From: Caulobacter sp.
Lineage (GTDB): Bacteria; Pseudomonadota; Alphaproteobacteria; Caulobacterales; Caulobacteraceae
NCBI GenBank assembly: GCA_017744495.1
Contig: JAGIBE010000246.1
Coordinates: 1 to 55,864 of the forward strand
Length of the DNA stretch: 55,864 bases
Direction: 5' to 3'
Part shown: piece after piece, positions 49,861-55,864 of the stretch
Position numbering within the stretch: position 1 is the stretch's first letter
How the letters are laid out: the number at the start of each line of letters is the position of its first letter
Made by a program: the position numbers and the translations under genes
The notes under the pieces: model-generated
The model's database searches: none
The model's input: only the letters and a program-made list of their open reading frames with translations
What the model was told of the DNA's origin: nothing

Positions 49861-50874
49861 TCAAAGCCATAGCCCGGTCGCGGTCACGCCGTCTCCCCAG
49901 AACCCTTCCGCCGGACGTGTCATCCGCCCGTCGGCCACGCGGCAGCCGCCGGGATGGTCCTGGGCCAGCCACCAGGGCCCGTCGAGGTCGGCGAACGCGC
50001 AGGAGCCCGCCAGGTGCAGGGCCGGGGCGATGGCCAGGGACGAGGCGACCATGCAGCCGACCATCAGCGTGAAGCCGTGGTTGCGGGCCTCCTCCAGCAT
50101 CAGCAGGGCCTCGGAAAGACCGCCGGCCTTGTCGAGCTTGAGGTTCACGGCGCGATAGCGGCCCTTCAGCCCGGCCAGGTCCTCGGCCACGTGCACCGAC
50201 TCGTCGGCGCAGATCGGATACGGCGGATCGTAGCCCTCCAGCGCCTGGTCCGCGCCGGCCGGCAAGGGTTGCTCGACCAGGGCGATGTTCAGGTCCGACA
50301 GGATCGGCTTCAGCCCGTCCAGGATGGCGAAGTCCCAGCCCTCGTTGGGATCGACGATCAGGCGGGCGTGCGGCGCGGCCTTGGCCACGGCCAGCAGTCG
50401 GGCGGCGGGATCCTCGGCCGACAGCTTGATCTTGATCAGGGGGGCGGAGGCCACGGCCTGGGCGGCGACGCCCATGGCCTCGGGCGTATCGAGGCTGACG
50501 GTGACGGCGGTGACCAGGCGGTCGGGCACGGGCAAGGCTGTCAGGGCCTCGACGCTCAGCCCTTCGCGCTTGGCCCGCAGGTCCCAGAGGGCGCAGTCCA
50601 GGGCGTTGCGCGCCGCGCCGGCCGTCAGCGGCGCCAGCGCCTCGTGCGGTTTGGCGCCCTCGCGCAGGGCGCCGGCGGCGGGCTGCAGCTGGGCGATCAC
50701 GCTGTCGACAGTCTCGTCATAGCGGGCGTAGGGCACGCTCTCGCCTCGGCCGATCAGCCCGTCCTCGACGACCTCGACGACCACCACCTCGGCGGCGGTC
50801 TTGACCCCACGCGAGATGCGGAACGGGGCCTTCAGGCGATGGCTGACATGGGCGATCGAGACGGTGCACTGCAT
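49861..50874 (-). CDS. L-Ala-D/L-Glu (dipeptide) epimerase
   Basis: The 337-residue enolase-superfamily protein has K-I-K-L (catalytic Lys pair), I-V-D-P-N-E-G-W, V-E-Q-P-L, A-D-E-S and N-L-K-L-D-K-A-G-G, the metal and lysine ligands of the YcjG family. The A-D-E-S and K-L-D-K set is typical of Ala-Glu epimerases that recycle murein peptides. It lies upstream of the TBDR gene by 63 bases, as one likely operon. Confidence 0.88.
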   Translation of the reverse strand: MQCTVSIAHVSHRLKAPFRISRGVKTAAEVVVVEVVEDGLIGRGESVPYARYDETVDSVIAQLQPAAGALREGAKPHEALAPLTAGAARNALDCALWDLRAKREGLSVEALTALPVPDRLVTAVTVSLDTPEAMGVAAQAVASAPLIKIKLSAEDPAARLLAVAKAAPHARLIVDPNEGWDFAILDGLKPILSDLNIALVEQPLPAGADQALEGYDPPYPICADESVHVAEDLAGLKGRYRAVNLKLDKAGGLSEALLMLEEARNHGFTLMVGCMVASSLAIAPALHLAGSCAFADLDGPWWLAQDHPGGCRVADGRMTRPAEGFWGDGVTATGLWL

Positions 50875-50906
50875 GTCCCTGCCATCCCACCCCTAACGGG
50901 ATTTGG

Positions 50907-51116
50907 CTAGGGGCGCCGGCGGATCGGGGAGTCGGCGCGGCGCTCGCGCAGCACCTGCATGGCCAGGCGCGGGTCCCAGACGAAAAGCGCCGCCCACACC
51001 AGCAGCACGCCTGCGTAGTTGAGGGCGCCGAGCACGCCGCCCGGACGACCCGGACGCGTATAGCGGACCGAGCGGGGCTGGGGCTGGAATAGGCTGGGCA
51101 TGGCGATGTCGGTCAT
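50907..51116 (-). CDS. small single-helix membrane protein
   Basis: The 69-residue ORF starts at ATG 51116 with a strong GGAGGA site six bases upstream. Residues about 30-46 form one hydrophobic helix (L-G-A-L-N-Y-A-G-V-L-L-V-W-A-A-L-F-V-W), with basic ends. No motif is recognised. It lies 32 bases before the epimerase start, possibly co-transcribed with it. Confidence 0.55.
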   Translation of the reverse strand: MTDIAMPSLFQPQPRSVRYTRPGRPGGVLGALNYAGVLLVWAALFVWDPRLAMQVLRERRADSPIRRRP

Positions 51117-51242
51117 GTCGTCCTCCGTGGATGAGGAGACCTTCGTCGCCAGATGCGTCAAATACGGACGTATGGATCGAAGCCGTCCGCCACCATATGT
51201 CGCTCGCGGGCGTTAGACCCGTGACGAAGGAGCACCCCGCGC

Positions 51243-51554
51243 ATGAGCAAGCCGGTCACCATCACCATTCCGCACCAGTTGGGCGTCGCCGAGGCGCGCC
51301 GACGGATCGAGGACGGGTTCGACCAACTGCTCAGCCAGACCGGCGGCATGCTGAAGGACGTCCAGAAGAGCTGGGCCGGCGACGCCCTCACCTTCTCGGC
51401 CCAGGCCATGGGCCAGCCGATCTCGGGCGTGCTGACGGTGTTCGACCAGTCGGTTCGGATGGACATCGTCCTGCCCGGCCTACTAGGCATGATCGCCGGC
51501 AAGATCACCGGCCAAGTGAAGAAGCAGGGCCAGTTGCTGCTGGAGAAGAAATAG
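51243..51554 (+). CDS. polyhydroxyalkanoic acid system family protein
   Basis: The 103-residue protein matches the small PHA-granule-region family as I recall it: V-T-I-T-I-P-H-Q-L-G-V-A-E-A-R-R-R-I near the start, a W-x-G-D-A-L-T-F-S segment, G-V-L-T-V-F and V-R-M-D-I-V-L-P. The family is linked to polyhydroxyalkanoate genes, but none are nearby, so the role is uncertain. AAGGAG precedes ATG 51243. Confidence 0.8.
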   Translation: MSKPVTITIPHQLGVAEARRRIEDGFDQLLSQTGGMLKDVQKSWAGDALTFSAQAMGQPISGVLTVFDQSVRMDIVLPGLLGMIAGKITGQVKKQGQLLLEKK

Positions 51555-51559
51555 CCGGG

Positions 51560-52060
51560 TCAGGAAACCTTAACCCGCCGCGGCGGCGCGTTTCGGGCGG
51601 CGGGACGCTTGGCCGAGGCGCGCTTGGCCTTGGTCTTAGTTGAGGCCTTCGCCGCCGCCTTGCCCTTCCGAGCCTCGCGCACGGCGTTGACCTTCTCCAG
51701 CCGCTCGTGGGCGATCTTGGCGTGCTCGGTGCAGCGGGCGTGCATGGCCTCCAGCTCCTTCTCGGTCAGCTTTTCGATGCCCATGAAGTCGTTCTCGGCT
51801 TGTGAGGTCAGGATCAGTTCGTCGAGCTTGGTCTGGACGGCCGCCCCGTCGCGGTTCTGGGTGTTCTGGATCAGGAACACCATCAGGAAGGTGATGATCG
51901 TGGTGCCGGTGTTGATCACCAGTTGCCAGGTCTCCGAGAACTTGAAGATCGGCCCGCTGACGGCCCAGGCCACGACCATGAGCACGCAGACGAGGAAGGC
52001 CGGCGGGCTGCCGGTGAGCCGCGCGGTGGCGTTGGCGAACTTGGCGAACAGCTTGTCCAT
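51560..52060 (-). CDS. low-affinity iron permease family protein
   Basis: The 166-residue protein starts at ATG 52060 (GGGAA upstream) with F-A-K-F-A-N-A-T-A-R-L-T-G-S-P-P-A-F. Two hydrophobic segments follow (around 20-34 and 48-64), then I-Q-N-T-Q-N-R-D-G-A-A-V-Q-T-K-L-D-E-L, the hallmark of the PF04120 family. The Lys/Ala-rich tail (K-A-S-T-K-T-K-A-K-R-A-S-A-K-R) is unusual. Transport has been proposed but not proven for bacterial members. The 221-base divergent gap to the kinase holds no gene. Confidence 0.85.
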   Translation of the reverse strand: MDKLFAKFANATARLTGSPPAFLVCVLMVVAWAVSGPIFKFSETWQLVINTGTTIITFLMVFLIQNTQNRDGAAVQTKLDELILTSQAENDFMGIEKLTEKELEAMHARCTEHAKIAHERLEKVNAVREARKGKAAAKASTKTKAKRASAKRPAARNAPPRRVKVS

Positions 52061-52281
52061 GATATTCCCGGCCTCGGGCCCAGTCTTCGGACCCCTGCGC
52101 GATAACGTTCGGCGCCGCCACGGGTTCGGCGCGCCGGTGGAAGCTCTTGCATCGGAACGACGCACAACCTGAGCAGGATTGAACTTCACCTTAGGATGCG
52201 GCAAAGCGTCACAGCGCCTCCTATCGAGGAAACGTAACGGTCCTGTTCGCGTATTCCTCCCGTCCGGGGAACGGGAAAACA

Positions 52282-54345
52282 ATGCAGGCTAACGTCGCCC
52301 ATCAAGAACAGCGACGACAGGATCAGATCCTGTTCGTCCTGGCGGTGACGTTGGTGGCCAGCCAGGCCTTCAGCGACTTTCTGACCCGCAACGCCCTCGG
52401 CGTCGCCACCCTGTGGCCGACCAACGCCCTGCTGGCCGGCGGCCTGCTGGTGCTGAACCCGCGCCGCCAGATCATCCTAGTGGCTGTTGCCGTGATCAGC
52501 CATTTGACCATCGACCTGCTGGTCGGCGACGCGCTGGGCCGGGCCCTGATCTACACCCTGGTCGACATCAGCGAGGCTCTGCTGGTCTGGCGGGTGACCC
52601 GACGGTTCTTCGGCGGCCCGCCGCGCGTGCGGACCATGCGCCAGCTGGCCCTGCTCACCACCCTGACCGCGCCGGTGACCCTGCTGATGGCCATGCTCGC
52701 CGCGGCCGTCCTATTCTTGACCCACCGCATGCCCTTCGTCCCGGTGCTGACCGACTGGTTCCTGTCCGGCGTGCTGGGCATGTCGATCGTTCTGCCGGCC
52801 GTGCTGGTCTTGCTGGACAGCGAGCATCGGCGCACCTTCCAGCGGCCGGCGCTGGAGCAGATGGGCCTGGGCCTGATCATGGCCGCCCTGACGGCGATCG
52901 TCTTCCACGCCAAAGGCATACCCGCCCCGTTCCTGCTGTTCCCCGTCGCCCTGCTGACCGCCTTCCGGCTGGGTCCGCGCGGTGCGGCCCAAGCCTCGCT
53001 GATCGTCGCCTGCGTGGCCCTGCCCCTGACGGTCAACGGCCTGTGGAGTCCGCAGATCACCACCGACTGGTCCCAGGCCCACCAAAACCGCCTGGTGCAG
53101 ATCTTCGTCGGCGTGCTGTTCGTCACCAGCCTGGCCACGGGCCTGGCCCTGGCCCAGCAGGAACGCCTTCGCCGCCTGCTGGTGCGCCGCGAACAGCTGA
53201 CCCGCGCCGCCCGCGCCCGCGCTCTCGCCGCCAACGAAGCCAAGACCGAGTTCCTGGCCACCATGAGCCACGAGATCCGCACCCCGCTGAACAGCATGCT
53301 GGGCTTCTCGCAGTTGCTGGTCGAACGCCGGGACCTGCCGGAGGATGTCCGCCGCCAGCTGGGCCTGATCGACAGCGCCGGCACGGCCCTGCTGACGGTG
53401 GTCAACGATATCCTGGACTTCTCGCGGGTCGAGGCGGGCCAGGTGGAGCTGCTGTTCCAGCCGACCTCCGCGGCGGCGGTGCTGCACGACGCGGTCGGCA
53501 TCATCCGCCCTGAGGCCGAGAACAAGCGCCTCGCCATCGAGGTCGAGGTCCATGACCCGGTCGGCGGCCTGCACGACCTGGACGGCTTGCGCCTGCGCCA
53601 GGTGCTCCTGAACCTCTTGAACAACGCCGTGAAGTTCACCGAGGCGGGCCGCATCCGCGCCTGCCTGACGGTCGAACCCGGCGAGTTGGAGGACCGGCTG
53701 AAGTTCGAGATCCTCGACACTGGCGTCGGCATCCCGATCGAGCACCAGGGCCGCCTGTTCCAGCGCTTCAGCCAGGTCGACAGCTCTGCCAGCCGGCCCT
53801 ACGGCGGCGCGGGCCTGGGGCTGGCGATCAGCAAGGCGCTTGTCGAGTTGATGGGCGGCAAGATCGGCGTCGACAGCGCCCCGGACCACGGCTCGGCCTT
53901 CTGGGTCGAGCTGAGCGCGCCCCAGGTCGAGGCCCATGACGCCGGCGAGCCCCGGCCCGCCGCCGCCCCTGGCGCGGCCCGCATCCTGTTGGTCGACGAC
54001 CACCCGATGAACCGCGAGGTCGGCGCGGCGTTGCTGACCCTGGTCGGCTGCGAGGTCGAGACCGCCGACAACGGCGAGCAGGCCGTGGCCAAGGCCGCGC
54101 GCGGCGGCTTCGACATCATCCTGATGGACATCCACATGCCCGAGATGGACGGCTTGGCCGCCACCCGGGCGATCAAGTCGCTGGACGGCGGGGCGGGCGA
54201 CGTCCCGATCATCGCCATGAGCGCCGACGCCCTGCCCCAGCAGGTCGAGCGCTGCTACGCCGCCGGCATGGTCGATCACGTGGCTAAGCCCGTGCAGCGC
54301 GAGGTGCTGTACGCGAAGGTGAACCGCTGGCTGGCCAGGAAGTAG
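52282..54345 (+). CDS. MASE1 hybrid sensor histidine kinase / response regulator
   Basis: The 687-residue protein starts with a MASE1-like membrane sensor of about eight helices (1-290), e.g. L-W-P-T-N-A-L. Then come a dimerisation domain with M-S-H330-E-I-R-T-P-L-N, an ATP-binding domain ([22 protein letters not shown]) and a receiver domain with phosphoacceptor Asp 616 ([11 protein letters not shown]) and V-A-K-P. It is a complete kinase relay, but no partner HPt or output gene is adjacent and its signal is unknown. Confidence 0.93.
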   Translation: MQANVAHQEQRRQDQILFVLAVTLVASQAFSDFLTRNALGVATLWPTNALLAGGLLVLNPRRQIILVAVAVISHLTIDLLVGDALGRALIYTLVDISEALLVWRVTRRFFGGPPRVRTMRQLALLTTLTAPVTLLMAMLAAAVLFLTHRMPFVPVLTDWFLSGVLGMSIVLPAVLVLLDSEHRRTFQRPALEQMGLGLIMAALTAIVFHAKGIPAPFLLFPVALLTAFRLGPRGAAQASLIVACVALPLTVNGLWSPQITTDWSQAHQNRLVQIFVGVLFVTSLATGLALAQQERLRRLLVRREQLTRAARARALAANEAKTEFLATMSHEIRTPLNSMLGFSQLLVERRDLPEDVRRQLGLIDSAGTALLTVVNDILDFSRVEAGQVELLFQPTSAAAVLHDAVGIIRPEAENKRLAIEVEVHDPVGGLHDLDGLRLRQVLLNLLNNAVKFTEAGRIRACLTVEPGELEDRLKFEILDTGVGIPIEHQGRLFQRFSQVDSSASRPYGGAGLGLAISKALVELMGGKIGVDSAPDHGSAFWVELSAPQVEAHDAGEPRPAAAPGAARILLVDDHPMNREVGAALLTLVGCEVETADNGEQAVAKAARGGFDIILMDIHMPEMDGLAATRAIKSLDGGAGDVPIIAMSADALPQQVERCYAAGMVDHVAKPVQREVLYAKVNRWLARK

Positions 54346-54401
54346 ACTTCCCTCGCAAGCGCTCCCCCACTAACCTCCGCGCTCATTTCGGGGACACGAC
54401 G

Positions 54402-55385
54402 ATGAAGATCCTGCGCCTGGCCGTGCTGGCCGTCTGCGCCGCCCTGGCGGCCTGTTCTCCCGCCAAGCAACAGTCCTCCCGAGAGGCGCCCGGCCGCACG
54501 GCGCTGAAGCTGGCCACCGACTGGAAGGGCGAGGCCGAGCTGGGCGGCTACTACCAGGCCCTGGCCACCGGCGAGTACGCCAAGCGCGGGCTGGACGTGA
54601 CCCTGATCCAGGGCGGTCCCGGGGTGAACGTGCCCCAACTGCTGGCCACCGGCGCGGTCGATGTCGGCGTCGGCTCCAACAGCTTCATCGTCCTGAACCT
54701 CGCCAAGGAGAAGGTCCCGGTCAAAGCCGTGGCCGCCTTCATGGACAAGGACCCGCAGGTGCTGATTGCTCACGACGGGGTGGGCATCAATTCGATCGCC
54801 GACATGAAGGGCCACCCCATCCTGCTGTCGGACGCCTCGATCACCGCCTTCTGGGTGTGGCTGAAGGCCAAGCACGGCTTCACCGACGATCAGGTGCGCA
54901 AGTACAACTACTCGGCCGCGCCGTTCCTGGCCGACAAGCGTGTGGTCCAGCAGGGCTACGCCACCTCCGAGCCCTACCTGATCCAGAAGGAGGGCAAGAT
55001 CACCCCGAAGGTCTTCCTGCTGGCCGACGACGGCTATCCCGCCTACGCCTCGTTCGCCCTGGTCCCCGCCGCCCTGATCGACAAGAACCCGGCGGTCGTG
55101 AAGGCCTTCGTCGAGGCCACCGCGGCGGGCTGGACCAGCTATCTCTACGGCGATCCCAAGCCGGGCGACGCGCTGATCCTCAAGGACAATCCGGAAATGA
55201 CCCAGGACGTCCTGGACCAGGCCCGCGAGAAGATGCGCAGCTACGGCATCGTGCCGCGCCAGGGCGTGGGCAAGATGGACGACGCCCGCTGGGCCGAGTT
55301 CTTCAAGGTGGCGTCCGAGCAGGGCGTCTATCCCAAGGACATGGACTACAAGTCGGCCTACACGCTCGACTTCATCCCCCAGTGA
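54402..55385 (+). CDS. ABC transporter substrate-binding lipoprotein (NMT1/SsuA type)
   Basis: The 327-residue protein has a lipobox (A-L-A-A-C-S) and the NMT1/TauA/SsuA fold signs: L-A-T-D-W-K-G-E-A-E-L-G-G-Y-Y-Q-A-L-A-T-G-E-Y, G-L-D-V-T-L-I-Q-G-G-P-G-V-N-V-P-Q-L-L-A-T-G and D-V-G-V-G. Such proteins bind sulfonates, pyrimidine precursors or nitriles; the substrate is not evident. Its TGA overlaps the start of an ABC ATPase gene, so an importer operon begins here and continues beyond the window. Confidence 0.88.
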   Translation: MKILRLAVLAVCAALAACSPAKQQSSREAPGRTALKLATDWKGEAELGGYYQALATGEYAKRGLDVTLIQGGPGVNVPQLLATGAVDVGVGSNSFIVLNLAKEKVPVKAVAAFMDKDPQVLIAHDGVGINSIADMKGHPILLSDASITAFWVWLKAKHGFTDDQVRKYNYSAAPFLADKRVVQQGYATSEPYLIQKEGKITPKVFLLADDGYPAYASFALVPAALIDKNPAVVKAFVEATAAGWTSYLYGDPKPGDALILKDNPEMTQDVLDQAREKMRSYGIVPRQGVGKMDDARWAEFFKVASEQGVYPKDMDYKSAYTLDFIPQ

Positions 55386-55864
55386 CGCGAGACGTGATCG
55401 CCGCCCTCTCCGCCGTCGAGGTCGACTACCCCGGACGCGGTCGCGTCCTCGGGCCGGTCGACCTGGCGCTGGACGCCGGCGAGATCGTCGCCCTGGTCGG
55501 GCCGTCCGGCTGCGGCAAGTCCACGGCCTTGCGGCTGCTGGCCGGGCTGGAACCGCCGACGCGCGGGACCGTGACCCGGGCCGCCGGACGGGGCGAGACC
55601 TCGGTGGTCTTTCAGGCCCCCACCCTGGCCCCGTGGATGAGCGCGGCGGCCAACGTCGCCCTGCCGCTGGAGCTGGCCGGGACGCCCAAGGCCGCCGCCC
55701 GCGCCCAGGCCGTCGAGGCCCTGGCCAAGGTCGGCCTGAAGGGCGCCGAGAACGCCCGCCCCGCCCAGCTGTCGGGCGGCATGGCCATGCGCGCGTCCCT
55801 GGCCCGCGCCCTCGTCACCCGGCCGCGCCTGCTGCTGCTGGATGAGCCCTTCGCGGCCCTGGAC
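55382..55864 (+). CDS. ABC transporter ATP-binding protein, partial
   Basis: From GTG 55382, overlapping the substrate-binding gene stop (GTGA), 161 codons are open to the window end. They contain Walker A (G-P-S-G-C-G-K-S-T), a Q-loop (V-V-F-Q-A-P-T-L-A-P-W), the signature L-S-G-G-M and Walker B (L-L-L-L-D-E-P-F-A-A-L-D). This is an SsuB/TauB-type importer ATPase, energising the permease expected just beyond the window. Confidence 0.9.
   Translation, partial: MTRDVIAALSAVEVDYPGRGRVLGPVDLALDAGEIVALVGPSGCGKSTALRLLAGLEPPTRGTVTRAAGRGETSVVFQAPTLAPWMSAAANVALPLELAGTPKAAARAQAVEALAKVGLKGAENARPAQLSGGMAMRASLARALVTRPRLLLLDEPFAALD

Noticed and set aside
51165..51185. ATACG-GA-CGTAT palindrome as an operator
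   Set aside because: Arms are only five bases and no matching site or regulator is nearby, so it may be chance.

Overview
The window is high-GC alphaproteobacterial chromosome, most likely from Caulobacter or a close relative in the Caulobacteraceae. This rests on very G/C-rich third codon positions, large TonB-dependent receptors (TBDRs) beside glycoside hydrolases, a HutF/HutG-type histidine pathway, a MASE1 hybrid kinase and long intergenic palindromes. No tRNA, rRNA, CRISPR array, insertion sequence, integrase or phage gene was seen. Genus assignment is inference from gene content.

Layout: (1) 1-1063: tail of a DnaJ-like gene, an NTF2-fold protein and a small GTG-start ORF. (2) 1295-9883: first half of a xyloglucan utilisation locus: acetylesterase and GH3 beta-glucosidase on the minus strand, diverging from GH74 endo-xyloglucanase and GH29 alpha-L-fucosidase. 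(3) 10125-18385: complete histidine utilisation cluster, hutFC diverging from hutIHGUD around a HutC-type operator. (4) 18520-19197: M23 peptidase. (5) 19361-28678: second half of the xyloglucan locus: GH31 alpha-xylosidase, GH35 beta-galactosidase, a flavin-dependent tryptophan-halogenase-like protein and a large TBDR. (6) 28963-37051: IlvD/Edd-type sugar-acid dehydratase, KDGal kinase, KDPGal aldolase, SGLT-type sugar transporter, GntR/FadR regulator, GH5 glucanase and aldo-keto reductase. (7) 37093-44552: LuxR-type HTH protein with a nested small gene, a small hypothetical protein, a membrane protein, an RND efflux pair and a YeiH-type transporter. (8) 44545-50874: SGNH esterase, M15 carboxypeptidase, L,D-transpeptidase, a second TBDR and an L-Ala-D/L-Glu epimerase, which together look like a cell-wall group. 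(9) 50907-55864: small proteins, a MASE1 hybrid histidine kinase, and the start of an NMT1/SsuA-type ABC importer cut by the window edge.

How the genes fit: the TBDR would import xyloglucan oligosaccharides made by the GH74 and GH5 endo-enzymes. The periplasmic esterase, fucosidase, beta-galactosidase, alpha-xylosidase and beta-glucosidase cover the linkages of an acetylated fucogalactoxyloglucan. Released galactose could enter by the SGLT transporter and, once oxidised to galactonate, be split by the dehydratase/kinase/aldolase series to pyruvate and glyceraldehyde-3-phosphate; no clear galactose dehydrogenase or lactonase is present. Two different CG-centred LacI-like palindromes recur in front of these operons, although no LacI-family gene is in the window. 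The hut cluster lies between the two halves of the glycan locus. Several long intergenic palindromes, including a ~155-bp two-copy element, sit mostly between convergent genes.
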